Assembly (NCBI RefSeq): GCF_019049105.1
Contig: NZ_JAHQZR010000005.1
Location: forward strand, 1 to 64,000
Source of the DNA: Leucobacter chinensis
Lineage (GTDB): Bacteria > Actinomycetota > Actinomycetes > Actinomycetales > Microbacteriaceae
Direction of reading: 5' to 3'
Length of the DNA: 64,000 nucleotides
A program made the translations under genes and the position numbers. This document shows positions 17,162 to 26,229 of the stretch, in pieces. The notes below the pieces were generated by a model. The model saw only the letters and a program-made list of their open reading frames with translations, was not told the DNA's origin and did no database searches. Within the stretch, counting starts at the first letter, position 1. The number at the start of each line of letters is the position of its first letter.

Positions 17162-17206
17162 AGAGCCGCGTGACCCCGAACTGATATCGGTGGATCACGC
17201 GGCTCT
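17162..17206. terminator. Bidirectional terminator between convergent permease genes
   Basis: The arms at 17162-17173 and 17195-17206 are perfectly complementary (AGAGCCGCGTGA). It lies between the stops of the NCS1 (+) and APC (-) permease genes. No long T-run follows, so activity is inferred from position. Confidence 0.65.
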
Positions 17207-17239
17207 GGAGCCCCAGGGGCTCGTCGCGGGCGGCTCTCG

Positions 17240-18628
17240 CTATTCGCCCACGCGCATCACGCCGGTGGGCAGGTCACCCGCCTCGTTGAACGACATTTCG
17301 GGGGTTGGGCGGCGGAAGCCTCGCGTGAGCCATGCGAGATATACGATGCCCACGCCGGTCCAGATGAGTCCCACCTTCATGGCGAGTTCATCGAGGCTCA
17401 CCCAGAGGGCCGCGTTGATGAGAAAGCCGATGGCGGGAACGAGCACCCATGACCAGGTTGAGCCGGTGATGTGGCTCGTGGTGCGGTGGCGAAGCCAGAA
17501 CGCGATCACCGAGAGGTTCACGAAGGCGAAGGCCGTGAAGGCGCCGAAGTTGATGAGTGAGGTGGCCGCGTTGAGATCGAGCCGCAGTGCGACGAGGGCG
17601 ATGGCGCCGACGAGCACGATGTTGAAGACGGGCGTGCCAAACTTCGGGTGCACATAGCTGAAGAGCTTGCGGGCGAGAATGCCGTCGCGACCCATAGCGT
17701 AGAGCAGGCGCGAGGCGCTGAGCTGTGAGGCAAGACCCGACGAGAGCACCGAGACCGTGGCCCCAGCGAGAAAGAGGGTTTGGAAGGCGATACCGCCGAT
17801 GAGCAGCGCAATGTACGGTGAGGCGCCCTCGATGTCGTCGGCGATTGACTGCAGCGTCTCGAGGTCGGGTACGAGGGTTTGCATGACGTACGTGATTGCG
17901 ACGAAGAAGGCGGCGCCGAGCGCCGCGATCCACATGATGGCACGGGGAACGGTGCGGCGGGGGTCAACGGTCTCTTCGGCGAGGGTCGTGACCGCGTCGA
18001 AGCCGAGAAAGGCGAGGGCGAGCACTGAGGCTCCGCCGACGAGGCTCATCATGTCGGCGTTCATCGAGTAGAAGGGGGCGAAGGTGAAGCTCAGTGCGTC
18101 GTCGGCGAGAATCGCTCTGACCGTGAGAATAGCGAAGACGATCGCGAGCAGCGCCTGAAACACGACCATGATCATGTTGGCCGCGGCGCTAATACGAACC
18201 CCGACGATGTTGAGGGCGGTAATGATGACGAGCAGGCCGACGATCCACAGCCAGCCGGGTACCTCGGGAAACTGTGCCGAGAGGTAGATCTTCGCGAGCA
18301 GCGCATTGATCATGGGCAAGAAGAGGTAGTCGAGCAGTGCGACCCAGCCGACGAGAAAACCGACGGGCGCTGCGATCGTGCGGCGAGCGTAGGTGTAGGC
18401 CGAGCCGGCCGAGGGGTAGACCCGCACCATCTTCGCGTAGCTGAACGCAGTGAAGAGCACGGCGATCGTGATGATGATGTACGACATGGGCACGTGCCCC
18501 TGTGTCGCCTCAGAGACGATACCGAAGGTGTCGAAGACCGCGAATGGCGACATGTAGGCGAGGCCGATGAACACGACGTGGCGTTGTTTGAGGTTGCGCT
18601 TCAGCGTTGCTGGCGTGCTTGAAGACAT
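17240..18628 (-). CDS. APC-family amino acid/polyamine permease (PuuP-like)
   Basis: A 462-residue transporter with about 12 membrane helices. The start region LKQRHVVFIGLAYMSPFAVFDTFGIVSEATQGHVPMSYI and AYTYARRTIAAPVGFLVGW match the APC superfamily, with closest character to putrescine/ethanolamine-type importers. The central FLGFDAVTTLAEETVDPRRTVPRAI motif is the family signature. The ATG follows AGGAAG. It lies downstream of the amidase and agmatine deiminase genes on the same strand, so import of agmatine, putrescine or a related amine is the likely role. Confidence 0.85.
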   Translation of the reverse strand: MSSSTPATLKRNLKQRHVVFIGLAYMSPFAVFDTFGIVSEATQGHVPMSYIIITIAVLFTAFSYAKMVRVYPSAGSAYTYARRTIAAPVGFLVGWVALLDYLFLPMINALLAKIYLSAQFPEVPGWLWIVGLLVIITALNIVGVRISAAANMIMVVFQALLAIVFAILTVRAILADDALSFTFAPFYSMNADMMSLVGGASVLALAFLGFDAVTTLAEETVDPRRTVPRAIMWIAALGAAFFVAITYVMQTLVPDLETLQSIADDIEGASPYIALLIGGIAFQTLFLAGATVSVLSSGLASQLSASRLLYAMGRDGILARKLFSYVHPKFGTPVFNIVLVGAIALVALRLDLNAATSLINFGAFTAFAFVNLSVIAFWLRHRTTSHITGSTWSWVLVPAIGFLINAALWVSLDELAMKVGLIWTGVGIVYLAWLTRGFRRPTPEMSFNEAGDLPTGVMRVGE

Positions 18629-18707
18629 GGGTTACTTCCTTGTAAAGCTGGCGAGTGGGCGTGGTTGCGGGGAGCCAGGCCTTCAGCCGAGCTCCCCGCC
18701 CTTGGCG

Positions 18708-20399
18708 CTAGAGGCGCGGCGTGCGCGGCGGCTCGCTGCGGTACGAGCCGGTGGCCTCGAAGGCGAGACCGAGCTCGAGCAGGGCCTGGTCGTCGTAGGC
18801 CTTGCCCGCGAACGTGAGGCCCATGGGCATTGAGATATCGTCGAGCGTGCCCATGGGAACCGTGACGGTCGGTATGCCGAGGTGGCGGATCGCGAGGTTG
18901 CCGTTGGCAACCCAGACGCCGTTGCGCCAGCCGGCATCGGCCGATTCAGCGTTCACATCCATGTCTGCCTTGCCGATATCGGCGAGCGCGGGAAAGACGA
19001 CCGCGTCGAGGCCGAGCTGTTCCATCCACGCTTCGAGGTCAGTGCGACGCGTTTCTTCGAGCCCGAGCACGCCCTCTTCGAGGTGCGCAATCTCGGTGAA
19101 GCTTTCGTAGGGGTGCTCGGCAACCTGGGCCGGGTAGGTTGCGATGTCGTCGTCGAAACCGACGTACCGGTCGGGCAGTGCACCCTCGGGGGCAGGGAAG
19201 ATCGTGTCGCCGTCGACGAGAGTCAGCGACGACAGCTTCGGGTCGCCGTTGGCCTTGAGAAAGTCGTCCCAGGCCCACGCCGAAAGATCGATGATCTCGC
19301 TGCGCAGAAACTCGGGGCTCACGAGGCCGCGCGTTGCGAGGGTGGGGGCCCCGGCACGATCGCCCTCGTAGTTCGTGACGACCGGAAAGCCGACCTCGAC
19401 CACCTCGGCACCCGCAGCCTCGAGCGCCTGACGTGCCCCGTGCCACAGAGCCATGATCGAGTCACGCGTTTCAATGCGCTCGCCGGTTGGGCCGCCGATG
19501 GTCGTGCCGGTGCCCGCCTCGTCGTCGGCGTTGATATACATGCGGGGCACGCCGAGTCGCTTACCGTGCAGGTCGGCAGCGCCGAGTTCGACGTACGACC
19601 TGGGTCGCACCGACGAAGCGCTTGGAATCGGCGCCCACGGCTGGGCTCGCCAGAAGTCGCCGCGCGTTTCGGCGTCGTCGGCTACGATCACGTCGAGCAC
19701 CTCGAGCATGTCGGCCATCGAGCGGGTGTGCGGCACGACCACGTCCATGGTGGGCACGAGCGACCAGTTGCCGCGCACCGAGATGACGCCACGGCTCGGG
19801 GTGTAGGCGCACAGCGCGTTGCAGGCCGCTGGGGCGCGGCCGCTCGACCAGGTTTCTTCGCCGAGCCCGAAGGCGGCGAAACTCGCGGCGGTTGCGGTGC
19901 CAGAGCCGTTCGACGAACCCGAGGCGAAGGCGCTCGTGAGGTATTCGGCGTTGTAGGGGCTCTCGGCCCTGCCGTACACGCCGCGCTGCATACCGCCGTT
20001 GGCCATGGGTGGCATGTTCGTGAGGCCGAGGCAAATGGCGCCGCCCGCGCGAAGACGCTCGATCGTGAAGGCGTCGCGCTGGGCGACGAGGTCGGCGAAG
20101 GCGGGCGAGCCCGAGGCGGCGGTGAGGCCGGTTACGAGGTAGCTGTCTTTGGCGGTGTACGGGATCCCGTCGAGCGGGCCGAGGGTCTTGCCCTCACGCC
20201 TGCGTGCATCGGCCGCCTCAGCCTCTGCGAGGGCCTCGGGGTTACGAACGACAACCGCGTTAAGCGCGGTTTCAGAGGCAGGGGTGTCGTAGGCGTCGAT
20301 GCGCGCGAGGTAAGCGCGCACGAGGTCGACGCTCGTGGTGCTGCCAGCCTCGAGTGCCCCACGGAGTTCGGCGATTGAGGCTTCGACGACGTCGATCAT
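18708..20399 (-). CDS. Amidase-signature family hydrolase
   Basis: A 563-residue amidase-signature enzyme with the Ser-cisSer-Lys triad: Lys84 in IPYTAKDSYLV, the cis-Ser at about 163 in ASGSSNGSGTA and the nucleophile at about Ser186 in EETWSSGRAP. It hydrolyses a C-N amide bond to acid and ammonia or amine. It overlaps the agmatine deiminase stop by 4 nt. In the usual agmatine route N-carbamoylputrescine is cleaved by a nitrilase-fold enzyme (AguB), which is absent here, so this amidase may fill that role or act on a different amide. The exact substrate is inference. Confidence 0.82.
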   Translation of the reverse strand: MIDVVEASIAELRGALEAGSTTSVDLVRAYLARIDAYDTPASETALNAVVVRNPEALAEAEAADARRREGKTLGPLDGIPYTAKDSYLVTGLTAASGSPAFADLVAQRDAFTIERLRAGGAICLGLTNMPPMANGGMQRGVYGRAESPYNAEYLTSAFASGSSNGSGTATAASFAAFGLGEETWSSGRAPAACNALCAYTPSRGVISVRGNWSLVPTMDVVVPHTRSMADMLEVLDVIVADDAETRGDFWRAQPWAPIPSASSVRPRSYVELGAADLHGKRLGVPRMYINADDEAGTGTTIGGPTGERIETRDSIMALWHGARQALEAAGAEVVEVGFPVVTNYEGDRAGAPTLATRGLVSPEFLRSEIIDLSAWAWDDFLKANGDPKLSSLTLVDGDTIFPAPEGALPDRYVGFDDDIATYPAQVAEHPYESFTEIAHLEEGVLGLEETRRTDLEAWMEQLGLDAVVFPALADIGKADMDVNAESADAGWRNGVWVANGNLAIRHLGIPTVTVPMGTLDDISMPMGLTFAGKAYDDQALLELGLAFEATGSYRSEPPRTPRL

Positions 20400-21439
20400 G
20401 AGCGCTCTCCTGTGACGAGTGGTTGCTGTTGGGTGATGCAGTGAATGCCGCCTCCGCGTGCGAAGATCGGGCGGGCATCGACCGTCACGGCTCGACGGCC
20501 GGGGTATGCGCGCTCAAGAATATCGCGTGCTCGTGCGTCGGCCTCTGGTTCGCCGAAGCCACACACCACGATGCCGTCATTGACCACGAGGTGGTTGAGG
20601 TAGCTCCAGTCGACAAAGCCCTCGTCGTCGCGCAGTTCGGCGGGCGCGGGTACGTCGATCACTTCGAGCGCGCGACCGGCAGCGTCGGTCTGGCCTTCTA
20701 GTATGACCTTCAGTTCGCGGGTCACCTCGTAGTCGGGGTGCGCGGGGTTGTCCTGGCGGTGCAGGAGCACCTTGCCGGGTGAAGCGAACGCCGCGACAAT
20801 GTCGACGTGGCCGTTCGTGCCGAAGTCGTCGTAGTCGCGGGTGAGGCCGCGGGGCAGCCAGATGGCCTTCGTGGCGCCCAGGGTGCGTGCCATCTCGGCC
20901 TCGACTCGTGCCTTATTGGCGAAGGGGTTTCGGTTCGGGTCGAGCTGCACCGTCTCGGTGAGCAGCACGGTGCCCTCGCCGTCAACGTGAATGCCGCCGC
21001 CCTCGTTCACGAGTACCGAGCTCACGAGCTCGGCCCCCACCTGTTCGGCGATGATCGGGGCGATGCCGGCCGAGACCTGCCACTCGGCCCACTCGGGTGC
21101 TCCCCAGCCATTGAAAATCCACGAGACCGCACCGAGCACACCGGGGCGCTCGTCGTCGACGACGAAGGTGGGGCCGAAGTCCCGCATCCAGAACTCATCG
21201 AGGGGCGACTCCATGATGTCGACCGCTGAGCCGAGCATGTTCTTTGCGCGGGTCATCTCGGTGGGGTCGACGACCATGGTCACGGGCTCGAACTCGGCGA
21301 TGGTGAGCGCGGTTTCGCTCCACGCTGCGTAGGCGGTCTCTGCCTCAGCGGCGTTCTCGCCGAGGGTTATCCCTGCTCGGGGAAACGCCATCCAGGTACG
21401 TTCGTGTGTGTCACCCTCGTGCGGCATGCGCCAGCCCAT
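20396..21439 (-). CDS. aguA: Agmatine deiminase family protein
   Basis: A 347-residue guanidino-group modifying enzyme (PAD_porph/AguA fold) that converts agmatine to N-carbamoylputrescine and ammonia. Seen: WMRDFGPTFVV (substrate Asp), NEGGGIHVDGEGTVLLTE, the GTNGHVDIVAAF histidine, and the nucleophilic Cys334 in GGGIHCITQQQP. I chose the ATG at 21439 behind AAGGAGAAG; a longer frame to 21520 has no ribosome site and reads into the operator. It is the first gene of a deiminase-amidase-permease operon, divergent from a TetR gene. True agmatine specificity is probable but not proven. Confidence 0.87.
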   Translation of the reverse strand: MGWRMPHEGDTHERTWMAFPRAGITLGENAAEAETAYAAWSETALTIAEFEPVTMVVDPTEMTRAKNMLGSAVDIMESPLDEFWMRDFGPTFVVDDERPGVLGAVSWIFNGWGAPEWAEWQVSAGIAPIIAEQVGAELVSSVLVNEGGGIHVDGEGTVLLTETVQLDPNRNPFANKARVEAEMARTLGATKAIWLPRGLTRDYDDFGTNGHVDIVAAFASPGKVLLHRQDNPAHPDYEVTRELKVILEGQTDAAGRALEVIDVPAPAELRDDEGFVDWSYLNHLVVNDGIVVCGFGEPEADARARDILERAYPGRRAVTVDARPIFARGGGIHCITQQQPLVTGERS

Positions 21440-21510
21440 GTCTTCTCCTTTGTAGAGCATTTCGTCGTGCGGGGGCCTATGAGCCCGCTCTCCGCGAAGA
21501 ACCGCGAAGC

Positions 21511-21530
21511 TATTGATCACTCGATCAATA
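21511..21530. promoter_or_regulatory. TetR operator between aguA and tetR
   Basis: Inverted repeat TATTGATC / GATCAATA with a 4-bp centre (ACTC). It closely resembles the operator at 12753-12774 (shared ATTGRTC and GAYCAAT). It lies between divergent genes and can control both. Confidence 0.8.
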
Positions 21531-21556
21531 AGTAATCATCTTACACTGGAGTCATC

Positions 21557-22231
21557 ATGTCAACACCCGCCTCACGCCCTCGCGTTCGCAAAACACCCGA
21601 CCAGCGATCAGACGAGATCCACACCGCAGCCGCAGCGCTCGCGCGCGAATCGGGCCTCTCAGCGCTCACGCTGCGCTCGGTTGCAACGCGGGCCGGTGTC
21701 GCTCCGGGGCTCGTCGCGCACTACGCGGGAACCATGGAAGAGCTCGTCGCCCGCACCTTTCGCGAACTCGTGAGCTCAGAGCTCGAAGAGGTGTTGACTG
21801 AGGCCAAGCAGGTGACGGGAGGCCCTGCCCGGCTCGCGCGTATGATCGCCACCGTGTTGCGTCGAGACCACAACGACATCACGCTCGTGTGGGTTGATGC
21901 GTGGTCGCTTGGCCGGGGCAGCAAGGCGCTCTCGCTCATGATCGATGAGCAGATGGGCGAGTGGCAGCGTGGCATCACCGAGATCATTGCCGAGGGGCGT
22001 GCCGAGGGCGTGTTTTGCCTCGACGATGAAGAGGCCGTTGCCTGGCACATTCTTGCGATGATCGACGGTATGGCGGCCCACGCACTCGCGCGTGGAACCG
22101 ACGCTGCACTCTTTGCGAGTCGTCTCGCCGAGGCGTGCGAAACGCTCGTTGGTGCGAGACCGGGGCTCATTCAGGAGCGGTTAGAATCCATGCTCGGCGA
22201 TGAAGGGCAGAGCGCCCCCACAGCGGTCTAG
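21557..22231 (+). CDS. TetR-family repressor of the agmatine deiminase operon
   Basis: A 224-residue TetR protein. The helix-turn-helix is at about 35-58 (LRSVATRAGVAPGLVAHYA), followed by an all-helical ligand domain (EEAVAWHILAMIDGMAAHAL). The ATG has GGAG at a fitting distance. It is divergent from aguA with a clear operator between. The recognition helix and the operator are near-twins of those of the repressor at 12084, so the two probably arose by duplication and may bind each other's sites. By context the ligand is agmatine or a related amide/amine. The stop overlaps the end of the small membrane-protein gene on the other strand. Confidence 0.88.
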   Translation: MSTPASRPRVRKTPDQRSDEIHTAAAALARESGLSALTLRSVATRAGVAPGLVAHYAGTMEELVARTFRELVSSELEEVLTEAKQVTGGPARLARMIATVLRRDHNDITLVWVDAWSLGRGSKALSLMIDEQMGEWQRGITEIIAEGRAEGVFCLDDEEAVAWHILAMIDGMAAHALARGTDAALFASRLAEACETLVGARPGLIQERLESMLGDEGQSAPTAV

Positions 22232-22413
22232 CCCCGCTTGCGCAGCATCCCGATCGAGAAGCCCACGCACGCGCCCAGCGCAAAACCGATCGCGGCGCCG
22301 ACATCAACGGCATCCCAGCTGAGCCCAAGGAGCGCCCCGGCGCCACCGCCGAGAATTGCACCGCCGAGTACCCAGCCGGTTGACGACTGAAAGAGCCGAT
22401 TGTTCTCTGACAT
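22228..22413 (-). CDS. Small Gly-rich membrane protein
   Basis: A 61-residue protein: a short polar start (MSENNRLFQSS), then two hydrophobic Gly/Ala-rich segments (GWVLGGAILGGGAGALLGLSW and an AAIGFALGACVGFSIGML type helix) and a basic RKRG tail. It looks like a two-helix inner membrane protein. I do not recognise the family. It is convergent with the TetR gene, overlapping by 4 nt. Confidence 0.6.
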   Translation of the reverse strand: MSENNRLFQSSTGWVLGGAILGGGAGALLGLSWDAVDVGAAIGFALGACVGFSIGMLRKRG

Positions 22414-22583
22414 ACGGCCAGCCTACAGAGAAACTGGCAAAGGTGAACGAGCCATGCGGGTTCATCAACTTCGCTCGCTTCGATACCGGGGTCGCTGGTA
22501 GATTTTTACTGTTATCAGCGTTCCTCACGACCCCCTCTGTGGGCTAGTCCAGGAGCATCGGCCGCAATCGTGAGGAGGCTCGG

Positions 22584-23891
22584 GTGCAAGAGCCCTCAGA
22601 AGACCCAACCGCTAGTGAATCAGGGGCGCGAACCGGCGGGCTTTCCCGTCGCGGCGTGCTCGCGCTCTTTGGCGGGGGTGCGGCCGGTATCGCCGTCGGG
22701 GCGGCCGCAACGTCGGCCATCATCGCGGCCACGGGGGCTGACGCGGCACCGAGTGCGGGGCTCAGCTATCCCTTCTACGGCCCTCACCAGGCGGGCATCG
22801 CAACTCCGGCGCAAGACCGTATGCACTTCGCAGCTTTCGACCTGGCTGCCGACATGACGCGTGACGGGCTCGTTGAACTCTTGAGCGACTGGACCTACGC
22901 GGCGAGCCGGCTCACGCAGGGGCTCGGGATGAGCGTGAGCGGCGCGTTCGGTGGCGACTCGCTCATGCCACCCGACGATACGGGTGAAGCAGAAGGCATC
23001 GCCCCTGCGGGTCTCACCCTCACTTTCGGCTTTGGCCGCTCGCTGTTCGAGACGAGCGAGGGCGTCGACCGCTTCGGGCTCGCAGCCAAGCTACCCAACG
23101 ACTTCAGTGACATGCCGAAGCTCGTCAACGACTTCATCGACCGAGAGCACTCGGGTGGTGACCTGTGCATTCAGGCGTGCGCTAATGACCCGCAGGTCGC
23201 GGTTCACGCGATTCGAAACCTTACGCGTCTCGCCTTTGGCCGTGCGCAGCTGCGCTGGTCGCAGCTCGGCTTTGGCCGAACCTCGTCGACCTCGACCGAG
23301 CAGTCGACGCCCCGCAACCTCTTCGGGCAAAAGGACGGGATGGCAAATCTTAAGGCTGAGCAGCCCGAACTCCTCGATGAACACGTGTGGATCACCGATG
23401 GTCCAGCGTGGGCCGCTGGCGGCAGTTATCTCGTGGCGAGGCGCGTCAATATGACGATCGAGATCTGGGACAGCCTGCAACTCGGCGAGCAGGAGCGAGT
23501 GACGGGGCGTGACAAGCACGAGGGTGCGCCACTGTCTGGCGGCGAAGAGTTCACCGAGCCCGACTTCACGGCTCGCGGCGAAGACGGTGCGCCGCTCATT
23601 GACGAGCGCTCGCACGTCGCGAGGGTTCACCCGAGCAACAACGACGGTATTCAGATGCTGCGCCGTGGCTACAACTTTGTCGACGGGAACGACGCGCAGG
23701 GCCGGCTCAACGCTGGGCTCTTCTTCATTGCCTTTGTGAACGCTCCTGAGCGCTTCGCGAGGGTGCACAAGAACATGGCCCGAGACGACCTCTTTGTCGA
23801 GTACCTCAAGACGACCGGTACCGGGGTGTTCCTCGTGCCGCCGGGGGTTGCTGACGGGCAGTACCTCGGGCAGCAACTGTTCGAGGCATAG
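22584..23891 (+). CDS. efeB: Deferrochelatase / DyP-type peroxidase, Tat-exported (EfeB)
   Basis: A 435-residue heme peroxidase of the Dyp family. A twin-arginine signal lies at about 18-40 (LSRRGVLALFGGGAAG, then an Ala-rich hydrophobic stretch), so it is exported folded. Hallmarks are the GQKDG motif at about 247-251, the CIQACANDPQVAVHAIRNL segment and the ARVHPSNNDGIQMLRRGYNF heme-binding region near residue 345. It is thought to oxidise or de-metallate heme to feed iron to EfeO-EfeU. The GTG follows GAGGAGG. Unlike the usual efeUOB order, it stands alone on the plus strand, convergent with efeU-efeO. Confidence 0.93.
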   Translation: MQEPSEDPTASESGARTGGLSRRGVLALFGGGAAGIAVGAAATSAIIAATGADAAPSAGLSYPFYGPHQAGIATPAQDRMHFAAFDLAADMTRDGLVELLSDWTYAASRLTQGLGMSVSGAFGGDSLMPPDDTGEAEGIAPAGLTLTFGFGRSLFETSEGVDRFGLAAKLPNDFSDMPKLVNDFIDREHSGGDLCIQACANDPQVAVHAIRNLTRLAFGRAQLRWSQLGFGRTSSTSTEQSTPRNLFGQKDGMANLKAEQPELLDEHVWITDGPAWAAGGSYLVARRVNMTIEIWDSLQLGEQERVTGRDKHEGAPLSGGEEFTEPDFTARGEDGAPLIDERSHVARVHPSNNDGIQMLRRGYNFVDGNDAQGRLNAGLFFIAFVNAPERFARVHKNMARDDLFVEYLKTTGTGVFLVPPGVADGQYLGQQLFEA

Positions 23892-23920
23892 TCCTCGCGG
23901 GGTGTGTGCCCCGCGAGGAC
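23891..23920. terminator. Bidirectional terminator between efeB and efeO
   Basis: Perfect 12-bp stem GTCCTCGCGGGG / CCCCGCGAGGAC with a 6-nt loop, placed between the two convergent stop codons. Confidence 0.8.
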
Positions 23921-23926
23921 TTGGGC

Positions 23927-25198
23927 CTAGGCCTCCTCGATACCGAGCACGGTACCCGTGAGCTTCGAGAGCGGCTCACGAAGGGCATCGATCTGTGCGA
24001 CGAGCTCCTTCTGCTGTGCGTCGGTGACCTCGTTGTACAGCACGTAGCCGTCGTCGAGGTTGCCGTAACCGTCGAGCAGCTTCTGCAGCGCGTCGAACTC
24101 GGTGTTGATCTGTTTCACGAGTTCGGTGCCCTCGGCGCCCTTGCGCTCGGCGATTGGGGCGACGAGATCGAAGGCAATGCGTGAGCCCTGCAGGTTCGCC
24201 TGGAAATCCCAGAGGTCGTAGTGCGACCACCAGTTCTCTTCACCCGTGACCTTGCCAACGGCGATCTCTTCGAGCAGGCCGCTCGCACCGTTCGAGACGG
24301 TGCCGACGTTCATCTGCTGCTCTTCGATGATGGTGTCGCTGTGCACTGCGTCGTAGAGGCGGTTGCTGTCTTCAATGAGGGTCTCGCCGATGACCTTGCG
24401 CTCCTCGGGGGTCGAGGGCTTCCAACCATCCCACGCTGGTTCGCCGTCTGGCTGCACGGCGTCTTTCGCTGGTACCCAGAGGTCTTTTTCAATGCGGTGA
24501 AAACCGAGCCATTCAGTGAAACTCGGGTCGTCTGCTTCGAGTAGTTCGGCCTCGGCGAGGTAGTCGATCTCGCGGTAGTCGATGCGCGGGTCGAGCAGCC
24601 CGAGCGCCTCGGCGATGGGTTCGATGCGCTCGTAGTTGACGCGAATGTTGGCGTAGAGCTCTTTGGCCTTGTCGTCGTCGCCGTCAATGTAGGCGTTGGC
24701 AAACGCCTCGACGTTGGGAACGAGTTCAGCGACCTCGTTCTTGACGAAGTTCATGTAGTCGACCACAACCTGGTCGAGCAGTTCCTGGTCTTCGCCCTCC
24801 AGCTCGACGGGGTCACCGGTTACGGTAAAGGCCGCTTCGCCGATGTTCGCGCCACGCATGCCCGGCTTGCAGGCCGTGAAGTAGTCACCCGGCTGCAGCG
24901 AGACCGTGAGGTTTGTCGAAGAGCCCGGTGCGATGTTCTCTTTCTCAGCGGCGATGCGCAGGCCGTCGGCACCGAGCAGGTAAAACTCGGTGGTCTGGTC
25001 GCCCTCGTTGGTGATCTCGAAGGTGACGTTGCCGCTCTTGGCGGTTGCCGCAGAGACCTCGCAGCTCTCTGCCTTGGCGTTGACCGTCAGCGCGTTGCCG
25101 GCCGCGGCTTCGCCCTCTGGCTGGTTTTGTACGCAGCCTGCGAGCAGCAGCATGCCGGCGGCGGTGAGACCGACCGTGGTGATGATGTTCTTGTTCAT
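23927..25198 (-). CDS. efeO: Iron uptake lipoprotein EfeO (cupredoxin + M75 imelysin domain)
   Basis: A 423-residue exported protein with a lipoprotein signal, lipid Cys22 in MLLLAGC. Residues about 35-130 form the EfeO cupredoxin-like domain; residues about 140-420 form the M75 imelysin domain with the metal motif HRIE at 234-237. It binds ferrous/ferric iron outside the membrane and delivers it to EfeU. The open frame extends far upstream without homology; the ATG at 25198 overlaps the efeU stop (ATGA) and gives the proper signal peptide. Confidence 0.94.
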   Translation of the reverse strand: MNKNIITTVGLTAAGMLLLAGCVQNQPEGEAAAGNALTVNAKAESCEVSAATAKSGNVTFEITNEGDQTTEFYLLGADGLRIAAEKENIAPGSSTNLTVSLQPGDYFTACKPGMRGANIGEAAFTVTGDPVELEGEDQELLDQVVVDYMNFVKNEVAELVPNVEAFANAYIDGDDDKAKELYANIRVNYERIEPIAEALGLLDPRIDYREIDYLAEAELLEADDPSFTEWLGFHRIEKDLWVPAKDAVQPDGEPAWDGWKPSTPEERKVIGETLIEDSNRLYDAVHSDTIIEEQQMNVGTVSNGASGLLEEIAVGKVTGEENWWSHYDLWDFQANLQGSRIAFDLVAPIAERKGAEGTELVKQINTEFDALQKLLDGYGNLDDGYVLYNEVTDAQQKELVAQIDALREPLSKLTGTVLGIEEA

Positions 25199-26136
25199 TG
25201 CTCTCCTTGTTGAGTAGAAGTCGTTGCGATTCGGGCTTTGGCGTCGCGTGCTTGCGCGATGACCCTCTTGAAGAAGAGGGGAAACACGATGCCGATGTAG
25301 AGCGCCCAGGCGCTCACCTCGAGCCATGACATTTGCGGCACGAAGCCAAAGATCCCTTTGAGGAAGGTCGCGAGGGTTCCGCTCGGTTCGATGACGCCCT
25401 CGACGTTGAAGGCCCAGCCGAAGGGGTAAGCGGCGAGCCAGAAGGGGCCCTCGAACCCGGTGAGCACCTCGCCCGTTCGAAAGTTTGTGGGTGTGATGGG
25501 CCGGCCCGAGAACGGGCCTGGCAGCACGGTGGCCTCTTGCAGGTCGTGAATGCCGTAGGCGAGAACGCCCGCGGCAACGATGATGAGAAAGGCGCCGGTC
25601 CAGGCGAAGAATACGCGTAGGTTGATGCGCAGAGCGCCGCGGTTGAGTGCGACACCGATCGCAGCTGCGATGACGATTCCGGTGATTGCGCCGGCAAACG
25701 CGAGTGGATCGCCAGCCCAGCCCCACAGGAGCAGTGTTGTCTCGATGCCCTCTCTCGCGACGGTCACGAAGGCGAACCAGAAAATCGCCCAGCCCGTTCC
25801 GATCGCGAGTGCGGCGTCGACCCCCTGCTCGAGTTCGTGCTTGAGCTTGCCGCCAGCCCCCATCATCCAGAAGACCATCCAGGTGATCATCGCAACGGCG
25901 AGCAGCGACATCGATCCGCCAATGATTTCTTGGGCGACGAAGCTCAGGCCGTACCTGCCGAAGGTGAACAGGGCGCCGAGTGCGAGGCAGATGCCAACCG
26001 CGAGCCACACCCCGAGCCAGATCTTTTTCTTGACCTCGCCTCGCTGCAGCTTCGTCACGTATGCGAGCAGAATGCCAATGATGAGCGAGGCCTCAAGGCC
26101 TTCGCGCAGGCCGATGAGGAAGGAGGCTAGAAACAA
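25195..26136 (-). CDS. efeU: Iron permease EfeU (FTR1 family)
   Basis: A seven-helix FTR1-type iron permease with both REGLE-type motifs: LIGLREGLEASL near the N-terminus and VAREGIETTLLLWG near the middle. These glutamates carry iron through the membrane. Two TTG starts are possible: 26136 puts LIGLREGLE at residue 7, as is usual for the family, and 26181 gives 15 more residues without similarity. I prefer 26136, but neither has a strong ribosome site. The gene leads efeU-efeO, and a DtxR-type box lies upstream. Confidence 0.9.
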   Translation of the reverse strand: MFLASFLIGLREGLEASLIIGILLAYVTKLQRGEVKKKIWLGVWLAVGICLALGALFTFGRYGLSFVAQEIIGGSMSLLAVAMITWMVFWMMGAGGKLKHELEQGVDAALAIGTGWAIFWFAFVTVAREGIETTLLLWGWAGDPLAFAGAITGIVIAAAIGVALNRGALRINLRVFFAWTGAFLIIVAAGVLAYGIHDLQEATVLPGPFSGRPITPTNFRTGEVLTGFEGPFWLAAYPFGWAFNVEGVIEPSGTLATFLKGIFGFVPQMSWLEVSAWALYIGIVFPLFFKRVIAQARDAKARIATTSTQQGEQ

Positions 26137-26229
26137 CGGGCTGGCTTTCTCGAGGGGGCAGTGCCTTGGGTCTGGCGTCAAAGGCGCGTGGCTCGAGGCT
26201 GATTCGTACGTTCAGATCATACATCAGAT

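Noticed and set aside
25199-26008. Long upstream extension of the efeO frame
   Set aside because: It is antisense-like Arg-rich text overlapping efeU in another frame; the lipoprotein signal begins at 25198.
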